Assembly: GCA_017395065.1 (NCBI GenBank)
Contig: JAFPWH010000021.1
Coordinates: 62,001-126,000, forward strand
Direction: 5' to 3'
DNA length: 64,000 bases
Source of the DNA: Clostridia bacterium
Lineage (GTDB): Bacteria; Bacillota; Clostridia; Christensenellales; Aristaeellaceae
Numbering within the stretch: position 1 is the first letter of the stretch; each line of letters starts with the position of its first letter. The position numbers and the translations under genes were made by a program. The notes under the pieces were generated by a model. The model was not told the DNA's origin. It saw only the letters and a list, made by a program, of their open reading frames with translations, and made no database searches. Positions 42,313 to 51,422 of the stretch are shown one piece after another.

Positions 42313-43269
42313 CTATTTGACGGGCTGTGCATCCGCCCTGAGCTTTGCGGCCATTTCGCTTATCCGCCGCAGGCGGTTGTTCACGCCGCTTTTGCCGATG
42401 GGCGGGTCGCACAGTTCGCCGAGCTCGGTCAGCGAAGAATCCGGGTTTTCGAGCCTCAGCGACATCATTTCGCGCATCCACGCGGGCAGCCCCTCGCCTT
42501 TCGTGGCTTCGGCCAGAAAGCGGATGTCCGCCAGCTGCTGCCCCGCCGATTTTACGGTGCGCTCTATGTTGTTGCTGTCGCAGTTGGTCTGCCGGTTGGT
42601 GCCGTTTTTGATGTCCTTCATGATGCGCACGTTTTCGAGCCTGAGCCGCGCGGCGTTCGCGCCGGTCAGCGTAAGAAAGCTGCCCACGCCCTCGGCGCTT
42701 TTGATGTAGACCACGTATTTTTGCCGGTTGGTGGAGATGCGCGCGTTCAGGCCCTTTTTGGCGCAGGTGTCACACAGACACTGCGCGGCTTCGGGCGAAG
42801 AAACGCTCATCGTGAGCGAATACTCTCTTTCGGGGCTCGAAACGCTGCCGGTGATCAGAAACGCGCTCTTCAAAAACGCCGTCTTGCAGCACGGATTTTT
42901 GATGATCTCCGCGGACGGATGCGCCGCGATGCCAAACAGCGCGCTTTCGTCGTGAAGCTTCAGTATTTCCATCGCTCCGGGCACGTCCTCGTCGGAAAAG
43001 CTCAGCTCCACCTGTGTCCTTTCGCCAAGGCGCTTGTAGCCGTGCGTGCGTATGCCCGTGGTCATGCCCAGATACTTTTTGATCAGGGAAAAATAGTAGC
43101 GCGAAGCCGCGGGGCGGCTTAAGTTTATGCTGATGCCGTACCTGCCCGCGCCGCGAAAGCTCAGGCCGCCGCTGAGCAGTATGGCGGCAGCGATCTCAGC
43201 CCTGGCGCAGCAGTCCCATTCGCATTCGCGGTGGATGAGCTCCTGCTTTACTTCGTCGGTAAAGCTCAT
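42313..43269 (-). CDS. whiA: DNA-binding protein WhiA
   Basis: LAGLIDADG-like plus helix-turn-helix protein, 318 aa, conserved in Gram-positives where it affects cell division and sporulation. MSFTDEVKQELIH is the normal N terminus. HGYKRLGERTQVELSF and the C-terminal LTELGELCDPPIGKSGVNNRLRR match the family. The start overlaps the murB stop by 4 nt; the frame is open far upstream but only through murB. The usual neighbours rapZ (yvcJ) and yvcK are not here; murB takes their place, as in some Clostridia. Confidence 0.94.
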   Translation of the reverse strand: MSFTDEVKQELIHRECEWDCCARAEIAAAILLSGGLSFRGAGRYGISINLSRPAASRYYFSLIKKYLGMTTGIRTHGYKRLGERTQVELSFSDEDVPGAMEILKLHDESALFGIAAHPSAEIIKNPCCKTAFLKSAFLITGSVSSPEREYSLTMSVSSPEAAQCLCDTCAKKGLNARISTNRQKYVVYIKSAEGVGSFLTLTGANAARLRLENVRIMKDIKNGTNRQTNCDSNNIERTVKSAGQQLADIRFLAEATKGEGLPAWMREMMSLRLENPDSSLTELGELCDPPIGKSGVNNRLRRISEMAAKLRADAQPVK

Positions 43270-44177
43270 GCGTCCTGCCCCACGATCCGGACTTCCGTTT
43301 CGAGCGTGACGCCCGAGTTTTCGAACACGCGCTGCCTGACCAGCCCGATCAGCGAAAGGACGTCGCTTGCCGTGGCATTTCCCCGGTTGACGATGAAGCC
43401 CGCGTGCATTTCGCTTACCTGCGCGCCGCCCACGCACGCGCCCTTCAAACCTGCCTGCTCGATCAGCGCGCCCGCAAAATGGCTCTCCGGCCGCTTGAAG
43501 GTGCTGCCCGCGCTGGGGTAATTCAGGGGCTGCTTTTCGCGGCGGCGGCGGTTGAGCTCGTCCATCTGCGCTTTGATGAGCGCTTTGTCGCCCGCCTTCA
43601 GCCGGAATAAGGCGCTCGTCACGAGCAGGCCCTTCTCCAGCACAAGGCTCGTGCGGTAGCCCATGGACAGCTGTTCGAGTTCCATTTCGCATATCTCGCC
43701 GGTCGCCGTGTCCATGACGCGCGCGCGCTCGGTCACGTCGGCCATCTGCCCGCCGTATGCGCCCGCGTTCATCGCCATCGCGCCGCCCACGCTGCCGGGG
43801 ATGCCCGAGGCGAATTCCAGGCCGCTGAGGCCCGCTTCCATCGCGCGGTTGGACAGGCGCGCAAGGCTCTCCCCGGCGCGGGCTTCTATGCGGTCTTCTC
43901 TGACCTCGATCCCGCCGAACTCCTCGCCCAGACGGATCACGAGGCCGCGGATGCCGCCGTCCCTGACCAGAAGGTTGCTGCCCCGGCCGATGAACGTGAC
44001 GGCGCAGCCGATCCCGCGCGCGGCGAGCACGGCGCTTCTCAGCTCCTCCTCGCTGCGCACCGAGAGCAGCACGTCGGCCCTTCCGCCGACCTTGAACGTG
44101 GTGTGGGCAGCCATCGGCTCGTTTTCCAGGAGCAGCGCGCCGGGCAGCTTTTCGCGTAAGATTCCGTACAGTGTCAT
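43266..44177 (-). CDS. murB: UDP-N-acetylenolpyruvoylglucosamine reductase MurB
   Basis: FAD enzyme reducing UDP-GlcNAc-enolpyruvate to UDP-MurNAc. AHTTFKVGGRADVLL, FIGRGSNLLVRDGGIRGLVI, SGIPGSVGGAMAMNAGAYGG and YPSAGSTFKRP with the late VSEMHAGFIVN are typical of the short (type II) enzyme. 303 aa. Catalytic Ser in SAGSTFKRP and the FAD loop are intact. It lies 25 nt after the DHHW gene and is coupled to whiA. Confidence 0.95.
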   Translation of the reverse strand: MTLYGILREKLPGALLLENEPMAAHTTFKVGGRADVLLSVRSEEELRSAVLAARGIGCAVTFIGRGSNLLVRDGGIRGLVIRLGEEFGGIEVREDRIEARAGESLARLSNRAMEAGLSGLEFASGIPGSVGGAMAMNAGAYGGQMADVTERARVMDTATGEICEMELEQLSMGYRTSLVLEKGLLVTSALFRLKAGDKALIKAQMDELNRRRREKQPLNYPSAGSTFKRPESHFAGALIEQAGLKGACVGGAQVSEMHAGFIVNRGNATASDVLSLIGLVRQRVFENSGVTLETEVRIVGQDA

Positions 44178-44202
44178 TTTGTTTCCTTTTCTTTGTGCTT
44201 TC

Positions 44203-45423
44203 TCAGTCCGCCGCGATGACCGCGCTGATCCTGCGGAAGGTCTGTTCGCTGTAGGCGAAGATCACGAGGTCGGGCTTTAATTCGCTCACCCATTCGTCTA
44301 TGGTCTTCGTGGAGGAGCGCGGGTCGACCGAGTATACCTCGCGCGCGCTCAGTCCCATAAAGATGCTCAGAGGCGATCCGTAGCTGTCCTTGAAGACGAG
44401 CACCCTCACGTCGTTTGCGGCGTCCGGGTTTACGGTGTGGGTCTGCGCGAGATAGTGGCCGTAGATATAGTAGGCGTTGGAGGAGTAGCTCTTGCCCTCG
44501 TCCGGCTCCAGATTGTCCGGGATGATCGCCGCGTCGCGGAAGGTTCCCTCCCTTTTCGAGCCGGGAACGCCCAGTTCCTCGTAGAGGATGTGCGTATCGT
44601 ATTTCGGATAGAGCACGTACACGTCGTCCGCTTCGACCATGCCGTCCCCCACGCGCTTTGCGTACTCGCCGCTCAAGCGTTTTTCGTACACTTCCCTTTC
44701 GAAGTTCTCCGGGTTCAGCGCCTCCGCGTCCAGGTTCAGGCCGAGGTCTCGGTTTACGGTTTTGGCTGCGTCGTAAGCGGTGTACAGCGCCATCAGGTGC
44801 GTCCAGTGCACGTCGCTTTTGTTGACCGCTTCGTTTATGGTAAGGCCGCTGTGAATGTAGCTGTCGCGGCTGTCGCATACGCTGATGCCGGCGGATCTGA
44901 ATTCGCCGATCAGTTTGTCGGCGTAAGCGTTGTTGTTGTCGTAGTACGCGCTGTCGCCCGGCAAAAGCCCGTCCTCGTACAGTGCGCAGTGGCAGTACAC
45001 GAGCGCGGTCTTTATGCCGTAGTTTTTCTCGATGTCCTTTGCGAAGGCGATGTGCTCGAGCGCGTATTCGGGGTCGTAAGGGCCGCTGGACACGTTGTAG
45101 TAGCCGCCGCTGTTCAGCCTCAACATGTCGTAATCGGCGATGTTGATCAGGTGCTTAAAGGGCAGCATCTGCGAGCGGGCGGACAGGCGCCGAAGCGCGT
45201 CCCTGCCCCAGAGGCGGTACTCCGCGTTGTAGTTGAGCTTGTAGATGCGGGCCTCTATGTTGTCGAAAACGTCGCTGTCGCTTCTCAGTTGGTCGGTATA
45301 GCTCTTGAAAAAGCCGTAGGCGAAGGACCTGCCGGAGGTGATCAGCGTCATAACGCTCACCAGCAGTATCCCCGCGCAGAACAGGACGGCGAGCACGCGG
45401 TTGACGTTGCTTCTCATGCGCAT
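44203..45423 (-). CDS. DHHW/AlgX-like SGNH family protein
   Basis: 406-aa protein with an uncleaved or cleaved N-terminal membrane segment (about 9-28), then an extracytoplasmic SGNH-like domain. The family motif appears as DVHWTH (about 204-209), and the serine block as VLVFKDSYGSPL. Such proteins partner MBOAT acyltransferases to move O-acyl groups onto surface polysaccharides (AlgJ/AlgX, DltD analogues). It begins 6 nt after the MBOAT gene, which supports that pairing. The acceptor polymer is not known. Confidence 0.83.
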   Translation of the reverse strand: MRMRSNVNRVLAVLFCAGILLVSVMTLITSGRSFAYGFFKSYTDQLRSDSDVFDNIEARIYKLNYNAEYRLWGRDALRRLSARSQMLPFKHLINIADYDMLRLNSGGYYNVSSGPYDPEYALEHIAFAKDIEKNYGIKTALVYCHCALYEDGLLPGDSAYYDNNNAYADKLIGEFRSAGISVCDSRDSYIHSGLTINEAVNKSDVHWTHLMALYTAYDAAKTVNRDLGLNLDAEALNPENFEREVYEKRLSGEYAKRVGDGMVEADDVYVLYPKYDTHILYEELGVPGSKREGTFRDAAIIPDNLEPDEGKSYSSNAYYIYGHYLAQTHTVNPDAANDVRVLVFKDSYGSPLSIFMGLSAREVYSVDPRSSTKTIDEWVSELKPDLVIFAYSEQTFRRISAVIAAD

Positions 45424-45429
45424 GCCCTC

Positions 45430-46839
45430 CTAAAAATTGTAGTAGATGAACGGGTTGTAGCCGCCCGCCACCGTGTCGCCTACGGCGATCAGCATTAAAA
45501 CCAGAAGCGCCGCGCCGGATACGATCTGCCACGCGCCGTCCGGCACGCGCAGCTTCTTTTTGACCGCGTCCGCAAGCGGCAGGGCGCACACGACCGCCGC
45601 GATCAGGTACCAGAGGTATTCCTTGAGCAGAAACCAGGTAAGCCCATCGAAAAACGGCGCCCCGTCGAGGCCGAACATCGTTTTGTAAAAGCGGCCGGCC
45701 GAAGAAATGTCCTGCGCGCGGATCAGCACGGTTATGACCACCACGACAAGCATCGCGTACAGGTGGCCAAGGGCGTGCTTTTCCATCCATTTGCCAAGGC
45801 CCGTCAGCTTTTCGACGGCCAGCACCGCAAAAAAGCCCACGCCCCAGCACACGAAGGTCCACTCCGCGCCGTGCCAGAGCCCCGTGAGCGCCCAGACCGC
45901 GAACATGTTGAAAAGAAGCCTTGCGCGGCTCTTTACCCGGCTGCCGCCCAGTGGGAAAAACACGTAATCCCTGAACCAGGTACACATGGAGATATGCCAC
46001 CTGCGCCAGAACTCCGTGACGGATTTCGCAATGAAGGGCAGATTGAAGTTCTCAAGAAAGTGAAAGCCGAACATGCGTCCAAGGCCGATGGCCATGTCCG
46101 AATAGCCGGAAAAATCGTAGTAGACCTGAATGAGGTAGGCCGCCGCCGCGATCCAGCCCAGGCACACGCTCATGCGGCCGCTTTCCAGCGCGTACACGTA
46201 ATCGACCAGGCGCGCGAGGGTGTTTGCGAGGATCGCCTTTTTGCAAAAGCCCACCATGAAGCGGCGGACGCCGCAGGTAAAGTCTTCCACGCTCTCCCTG
46301 CGGTTTACCAGCTGGTCGGCCACGGTCTCGTAGCGCACGATGGGGCCGGCGATCAATTGCGGGAAAAACGAGATGTACAGGCACACGCCCATGAAGTGCT
46401 TTTGCGCCTTCCCCTTGCCCCGGTACACGTCGATGATGTAGCTCATCGCCTGAAAGGTAAAAAACGAGATGCCGATGGGCAGCGCGATCCCGGGGTCGAC
46501 GATACCGAGCTTAAATACGCTGTTCAGATTTCTGATTGCGAAGGACGCGTACTTGAATACGCCCAGAATCAGCACGTTTACGACGATTCCCACGGTCAGG
46601 CAGGCTTTCTTCACGCGCTGTTTGCGTTCGTTTTTTTCGATCAAAAGCGCCATCGCCCAGTTGACGGCGATGCTCAGAAGCATCACCAGTACGAACTTCG
46701 GTTCGCCCCAGGCATAGAAAAGCAGGCTCATCACAGTGAGCACGGCGTTGGCCGCGGTGCGGTTCCTTCGCACGATATAGTACAGGATCAGTACCGCGGG
46801 CAAAAAAAAGAACAGAAACGCGTTGGATGAAAAGACCAT
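45430..46839 (-). CDS. MBOAT family O-acyltransferase
   Basis: Polytopic membrane acyltransferase of 469 aa with around ten helices. The signatures WRRWHISMCTWFRDYVF and GLWHGAEWTFV (catalytic His) are those of the AlgI/DltB/PatA group, which moves acyl groups across the membrane for surface glycan acylation. Paired with the DHHW protein downstream. Neighbouring murB and whiA suggest an envelope setting; alginate genes are absent. Confidence 0.92.
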   Translation of the reverse strand: MVFSSNAFLFFFLPAVLILYYIVRRNRTAANAVLTVMSLLFYAWGEPKFVLVMLLSIAVNWAMALLIEKNERKQRVKKACLTVGIVVNVLILGVFKYASFAIRNLNSVFKLGIVDPGIALPIGISFFTFQAMSYIIDVYRGKGKAQKHFMGVCLYISFFPQLIAGPIVRYETVADQLVNRRESVEDFTCGVRRFMVGFCKKAILANTLARLVDYVYALESGRMSVCLGWIAAAAYLIQVYYDFSGYSDMAIGLGRMFGFHFLENFNLPFIAKSVTEFWRRWHISMCTWFRDYVFFPLGGSRVKSRARLLFNMFAVWALTGLWHGAEWTFVCWGVGFFAVLAVEKLTGLGKWMEKHALGHLYAMLVVVVITVLIRAQDISSAGRFYKTMFGLDGAPFFDGLTWFLLKEYLWYLIAAVVCALPLADAVKKKLRVPDGAWQIVSGAALLVLMLIAVGDTVAGGYNPFIYYNF

Positions 46840-46886
46840 GCAAGCCCTTTCCGATGTTTTTTATGTACTTCTTATGCAGCAAAGCC

Positions 46887-46921
46887 CCTTCCCCGTCAGG
46901 GCAAGACCTGTCAGGGGAAGG
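46887..46921. other. Imperfect GC-rich hairpin upstream of the MBOAT gene
   Basis: Arms CCTTCCCC and GGGGAAGG enclose a second short CAGG/CCTG pairing. There is no T-run on either side. It lies between the isomerase-type gene's stop and the MBOAT start; terminator or leader structure cannot be told apart. Confidence 0.4.
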
Positions 46922-46984
46922 AGCAGGGAAAGCGCGTCCTCAGCAGGGAGAAGCGCTTTTAGTCCGATTCAGCGCGATGCGCGC

Positions 46985-47761
46985 CTATTCCTCGTCGCGG
47001 GCGGCCTTCAGGCATTCGTAAGCCGCCTTCGCGTCCTTTTCAAAATCGTCGCAGCCGCCTTCGACGCTGACTCTGCCCTGATAGTTCATGGCCTTGAGCG
47101 TGTCGAACAGCTCTTTGTATTTTTCGCCGTCGCCGATCTTGGGATATTTTCTGCCGATGGCGTTGGCCACGTGGATGTGACCCAGCAGTTCGCCCGCCAT
47201 CGTCAGGCTGTTAAAGCCCTCGTGGCCGAAGGCCATGTGATACGTGTCGCCCAGCACGCCGATGTGCGGCATCTGAACCAGCGAAGCGAGGATCGTGGCT
47301 TCGCTGACGTAGTTGATGATGTTGCATTCGCCGCTTCTTAAGGGCTCGATGACGACGGTGATGTCGTGATCGGCCGCGTGCCTTTCGGCGAGGCGCAGGA
47401 AGTTTGCGATCTGCCGCCATGCCTGGGGCACGTCGAAGCCCTCGGGCACCCTGCGCGCCGCGCCGGAGCCGAAAACGGCCACCTTGACGCCCAGCTTCTG
47501 CGCCCGCGTGAAGGCGAGCTCAAGATAGTCGTGCAGCGCCTGCGCGTTGACCTCCGGGCCCGTGACCTTTAAGCTTCCGGGCAGAAGGCAGTTGCACGCT
47601 TCCACCTTGATGGGGGCCTGGCTTGCCTCCCTGAGCGCGCTTTCGAATTCCTGCTCGCTCATCTGAGCGATGCCGTTGAGCGCGGCTTCCATGTAGTCGA
47701 AGCCCGCCGAAGCGACCTTTTTGATGTTGCCGATGTTTGTGCAAACGCCGAGCTTGATCAT
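46985..47761 (-). CDS. Sugar phosphate isomerase/epimerase-like TIM barrel
   Basis: 258-aa xylose isomerase-like barrel. Metal-site residues can be seen in VVIEPLRSGECN (Glu), VLGDTYHMAF (Asp, His), GHIHVANAIGRKYP (His) and VSVEGG (Glu). The family spans epimerases and dehydratase-like enzymes acting on sugars or inositols; the substrate is unknown. It starts 10 nt after the fused barrel-oxidoreductase gene, so the two likely act in one sugar pathway. Confidence 0.82.
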   Translation of the reverse strand: MIKLGVCTNIGNIKKVASAGFDYMEAALNGIAQMSEQEFESALREASQAPIKVEACNCLLPGSLKVTGPEVNAQALHDYLELAFTRAQKLGVKVAVFGSGAARRVPEGFDVPQAWRQIANFLRLAERHAADHDITVVIEPLRSGECNIINYVSEATILASLVQMPHIGVLGDTYHMAFGHEGFNSLTMAGELLGHIHVANAIGRKYPKIGDGEKYKELFDTLKAMNYQGRVSVEGGCDDFEKDAKAAYECLKAARDEE

Positions 47762-47771
47762 AGCGGCCTCC

Positions 47772-49817
47772 TTATTTGTTGCCAGCGTAGGTGGCGGAGG
47801 TGTCGAAGGTGGTCTCCTTCACCTTCTTGGCTCTGGAGGTCGCGCGGCGCTTGTTGAGCTCCTCGAGGAACAGATCCTCGTCCAGCGGGAGCTCGATGGT
47901 CTTGTCCAGCCAGCTGGACAGGTGCATGGCGTTGGAGATGGTAAGGCCGTTTATGCCCTCCACGCCGGAAGCGACCAGTTCGCCCTTGCCCAGGATCTTC
48001 TCGGCGAACGCCTTGAGCACGCCGCAGTGCTGCGGATTTTCGCCGTCGGTCTCCACCTCGACCTCTTCGCCCTTGGGGGAACCGAAGCCGCCCTTGTAGG
48101 TCTTGTGGAATTCGGGGATCGGCGTATCCAGCTTGTACTGCCAAAGCTTGTTTCCGTCGCATACGAGCCGGCCGCCGTCCAGGTCGATCTCCAGGCGGTT
48201 GGTGCCGGGCGCGTCGGAGGTCGTGGTCACGAAAACGCCGGTCGCGCCGTTGGGGTATTCCACGTAGGCGGTCACGTCGTCCTCGACCTCGATGTCGTGC
48301 CATTTGCCGTTGTGGCAGAAGGCGCGCACCTTGCAGGGCATGCCGCAGATCCACTGCCACAGGTCGAGGTTGTGGGGGCACTGGTTGAGCAGCACGCCGC
48401 CGCCCTCGCCGTCCCAGGTGGCGCGCCAGGCGCCGGAATCGTAGTAGCTCTGGGAGCGGAACCAGTTGGTGATGATCCAGTTCGTGCGGCGGATGGCGCC
48501 CATTTCGCCGCTGTCGACGATCTCCTTCATCTTGCGGTAGACGCAGTTCGTGCGCTGGTTGAACATGATGGCGTAGATCTTGTCCTGCTTTTGGGCGAAT
48601 TCGTTGATTTCACGGACAGCTTTGGTGTACACGCCCGCGGGTTTTTCGCACATGGCGTGCAGCCCCTTGGACAGCGCTTCCTTTACAAGGCGCGGGTGAT
48701 CGTAGTGCGGCGTCGCGACGATGACGGCGTCGATCAGGCCGGAGTCCATCATTTTGGAGGCGTCGTCGAAGATCTCTACGCCCGGCAGGTTCTCCCTGGC
48801 CCAGTTTCTTCTCTCTTCCTTGAGATCGGCGATCGCGGTCAGCACCATGTCCGGCACACGGCCGCCCAGAATGTTTTTGGCGTGGCTGGAGCCCATGTTG
48901 CCTACGCCGATGATACCCATGCGCACTTTTTCCATCTTTGTCCACTCTCCGTTTTTATTTTCCTTATAGCCTATGCCCACGAGCAGCTGCTTGAGCGCCG
49001 TCGCCGCGGCGGCGAATGCGGTCAGGCTGTCGGGATAAGTGTATTTGTGCTTCAGTTCTTCATCCTGCAGGTTTCCAAGGCCCTTGAACACCGTCAGGTG
49101 GGGCTCGACGCTGAGTACCAGTTCGCCGTCCCCTGCGCTTAAGTCCCTCAGGATGCTGCCGACGTCGCCGTCGCCCTTGCCGCTTGGCACCACCGCGCCG
49201 TTTTCGAGCAGCGCGTCCTTAATGTGCATGTAGAAGATGTGATCCTTCAGCAGCGCGTAGTTTTCGATCGGCTTTTCGCCGCACTGTATGAAATTCGCCG
49301 GGTCGAAGATGCACTTGAGCCGCCCGCCGAAGTGCTGAATGAGCTCGAGGCACCTTGCCGCGACGTCGCCGTAAATGCCCTTCTCGTTTTCGTGGCACAG
49401 CGTTACGCCCGCCTTCTCGGCGGCGTCAAGCATTTTTTCGAGGCGTTCGAAGACCACGTCCTTGTATTTATACGGGTCTTCTCCCTTGGGATAGTAGAAC
49501 GAGAAAACGCGCATGCGATCCGTGCCCAGTATTTTGCACAGCTCGAGTGCGCGCTTAAACTGCTCGAAATGGGGTTCGAAGTCGTCGTTTACGCCGATTT
49601 TGCCGAAGGGAGAGCCCATGGACGCGACGCGGATGCCCGCTTCGTCCAGCTTGGCCCTGGCCTGCAGGGCCTCTTCGTCGGTAAGGTCCTTTACGTTTTT
49701 GCCGTCCACGCCGCGCATTTCCACGGTATGGATGTTCGCGCGCTTAAGCGCTTCCAGCTGAATGTCCAGACTCGGGTCCGCCTCGTCCGCGAACGCGGAA
49801 AGTATGAATTTGCGCAT
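47772..49817 (-). CDS. TIM-barrel isomerase fused to Gfo/Idh/MocA oxidoreductase
   Basis: 681-aa protein with two complete enzymes. Residues 1-280 are an AP-endonuclease-2/isomerase-type barrel (CHENEKGIYGD, CIFDPANFIQCG, YMHIKDAL). From about 298 an NAD(P)-dependent Gfo/Idh/MocA protein begins: MGIIGVGNMGSSHAKNIL, then MCEKPAGVYT (catalytic Lys) and NQCPHNLDLWQW. The join at M295 (TKMEKVRMG) carries GGAGAG 10 nt before an ATG, as if an intergenic ribosome site became coding. Both halves look intact. Probably an interconversion pathway for a sugar or inositol; an internal start at 48935 may also give the oxidoreductase alone. Confidence 0.83.
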   Translation of the reverse strand: MRKFILSAFADEADPSLDIQLEALKRANIHTVEMRGVDGKNVKDLTDEEALQARAKLDEAGIRVASMGSPFGKIGVNDDFEPHFEQFKRALELCKILGTDRMRVFSFYYPKGEDPYKYKDVVFERLEKMLDAAEKAGVTLCHENEKGIYGDVAARCLELIQHFGGRLKCIFDPANFIQCGEKPIENYALLKDHIFYMHIKDALLENGAVVPSGKGDGDVGSILRDLSAGDGELVLSVEPHLTVFKGLGNLQDEELKHKYTYPDSLTAFAAAATALKQLLVGIGYKENKNGEWTKMEKVRMGIIGVGNMGSSHAKNILGGRVPDMVLTAIADLKEERRNWARENLPGVEIFDDASKMMDSGLIDAVIVATPHYDHPRLVKEALSKGLHAMCEKPAGVYTKAVREINEFAQKQDKIYAIMFNQRTNCVYRKMKEIVDSGEMGAIRRTNWIITNWFRSQSYYDSGAWRATWDGEGGGVLLNQCPHNLDLWQWICGMPCKVRAFCHNGKWHDIEVEDDVTAYVEYPNGATGVFVTTTSDAPGTNRLEIDLDGGRLVCDGNKLWQYKLDTPIPEFHKTYKGGFGSPKGEEVEVETDGENPQHCGVLKAFAEKILGKGELVASGVEGINGLTISNAMHLSSWLDKTIELPLDEDLFLEELNKRRATSRAKKVKETTFDTSATYAGNK

Positions 49818-49853
49818 AACAGCCGTCTCCTTTTCAAAATTTAGCTATTATAT

Positions 49854-49882
49854 AGTATAATCGCAAAACCGCGTTTCGTCAA
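49854..49882 (-). promoter_or_regulatory. Promoter of the isomerase/oxidoreductase run
   Basis: TTGACG, 17-bp spacer, TATACT on the minus strand; an overlapping TATAAT lies a few bases further downstream. The ATG follows GGAGA after a short AT-rich leader. Confidence 0.68.
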
Positions 49883-49928
49883 GCATAAGCCTGCGCAGCT
49901 TTGGTTAAGAGAGCGGCTGCCTATTTTG

Positions 49929-50792
49929 CTATCTCTCCCTGCCCCGGAAGAACAGCCCCAGCATGCCCGGTCCGACGTGCGCACCGGAAAACGGCTCGTG
50001 CTGGCAGATGCGAACGGTGACCTCGGGCGTTATGCGCAGGACCAGCTTTTTCAGCTCCTCGGCGTCGCTCAAGCAGTCGCCGTGCGAGATGCAAACGAAT
50101 TGTCCCTGCTGATCGATGTGCTTTTCCTCGTACTTCTTTGCGAGCTGCTCGATCGATTTTTTGCGGCCGATGCACTTTGCGCAGGCCACGATGTGGCCGG
50201 TCTTGTCGCCGTATAAAATGGGCTTTATGCTCAAAAGCGATGCGATCTTCGCGGTCACGCCGCTTACCCTGCCCGTGTCCTTGAGAAAATTCAAGTCGTC
50301 CACGGTAAAATACTGGCAGGTGTGCGGCACCTCGGCGTCGAGCAGCTGCGCCGCCTGCCTTGCGTCCATGCCCTCGCGGGAAAGCCGCGCCGCCCTGACC
50401 GCCAGCAGGCCGTTTCCGAAGCCGCAGCCCAGGGAGTCCACCACGTGCACGAAGCGGGACGGGTACTTTTCGTTCAGTTCCTTCGCCGCAAGGCGCGCGG
50501 CGCCGCAGGTGCCGCTGATGCCGGAGCTCATGGAGATATAGATGATGTCGTTTCCGCCCTGAAGCAGCGGCTCGAACCTGTCTAAAAACAGGTCGGTGTT
50601 GAGCAGGCTCGTGCGGACGCGGCGGCCGTTGCGCAGGCCGTCGTAAAACGCGTGCGCGTCGAAATTGTCGACGTCGCCGGTGTAGACCTGCTCCTTGCCG
50701 TCGAGCGTATAGGTGCACGGAAGCAGCCCGATCCCGTCGAGCATGTCCTTTGGCAAATTGGCGGTTCCGTCCGCAAAAACAAGAAAACCCAT
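49929..50792 (-). CDS. DegV family fatty-acid-binding protein
   Basis: 287-aa two-domain protein. The N-terminal FADGTANLP, RTSLLNTDLF and ISMSSGISGTCGAARLA (fatty-acid carboxylate binding Thr/Ser) and the C-terminal LNFLKDTGRVSGVTAKIASLL with IKPIL are typical. DegV/FakB proteins bring fatty acids to the FakA kinase for membrane lipid synthesis. fakA is not in view. It lies 24 nt after the rhomboid gene on the same strand. Confidence 0.88.
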   Translation of the reverse strand: MGFLVFADGTANLPKDMLDGIGLLPCTYTLDGKEQVYTGDVDNFDAHAFYDGLRNGRRVRTSLLNTDLFLDRFEPLLQGGNDIIYISMSSGISGTCGAARLAAKELNEKYPSRFVHVVDSLGCGFGNGLLAVRAARLSREGMDARQAAQLLDAEVPHTCQYFTVDDLNFLKDTGRVSGVTAKIASLLSIKPILYGDKTGHIVACAKCIGRKKSIEQLAKKYEEKHIDQQGQFVCISHGDCLSDAEELKKLVLRITPEVTVRICQHEPFSGAHVGPGMLGLFFRGRER

Positions 50793-50816
50793 CGGTTTTA
50801 TTCCTCCGAATATATG

Positions 50817-51422
50817 TTAAAAACGCCTGCCTGCATCGGCCGCGGTTTTCCTGCCGCTGAGCACGAAGCCCGTGATCGAGCCTACGACGCCGCCGATGAT
50901 GTGGCTGAGCTGAGATACGTTGTCGTCTTTGAAAATCTGCAAAAGCTGCTGGCCCAGAAACAGCGCCGCGACCAGCAGGAAGGTCATGGGGATCTTTCCG
51001 CTGTCGCGCATGGTGATCGACGACAAGAGGATGAAGGCGAACACCACACCGCTTGCGCCGAGCACCCGCCTGTCAGAAAAGAGCATGACGTCCGCAAGCC
51101 CCGTGATCAGTGCGGCGATTGCGATGATGAGCACGAGCCGCCCGGAGCCGTACTTTTCTTCGAGCATCGGGCCAAGGATCAGAAAATACATCATGTTGCC
51201 AAGTAAGTGTTCCCAGCTCGCGTGGCCGAACACGTGGGTGAACAGGCGCAGCACGAACAGAAAGCCGAACCTGCTGCGGTACGCAGAGAACACGGAATAA
51301 TACGCTTCCGGCGTCAAAACGAGCCGCAGGATCTGGGAAACAAGGCACAGCGCCGTAAAGCTGAGCACCACCGGGGAATTGAAGCTCACCGGAAGCCTGC
51401 GCATCGAAAACCTGCCGCTCAT
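50817..51422 (-). CDS. Rhomboid-like intramembrane serine protease
   Basis: 201 aa with six predicted membrane helices. Catalytic Ser is in GASGVVFAF (S124) and His in SQLSHIIGG (H174). HASWEHLLGNMMYFLILGPML supplies the conserved H, N and the L1 loop. Start chosen at the ATG with AGGGAG 8 nt upstream rather than 11 codons earlier. Substrates unknown. The charged partner gene degV follows closely. Confidence 0.85.
   Translation of the reverse strand: MSGRFSMRRLPVSFNSPVVLSFTALCLVSQILRLVLTPEAYYSVFSAYRSRFGFLFVLRLFTHVFGHASWEHLLGNMMYFLILGPMLEEKYGSGRLVLIIAIAALITGLADVMLFSDRRVLGASGVVFAFILLSSITMRDSGKIPMTFLLVAALFLGQQLLQIFKDDNVSQLSHIIGGVVGSITGFVLSGRKTAADAGRRF

Noticed and set aside
42313..43692. 459-codon form of whiA starting inside murB
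   Set aside because: The extra N-terminal stretch is out-of-frame murB; the MSFTDEVKQELIH start overlaps the murB stop by 4 nt as elsewhere in this genome.
46887..46921. Rho-independent terminator upstream of the MBOAT gene
   Set aside because: The stem is imperfect and no T-run follows on either strand; listed only as a hairpin.
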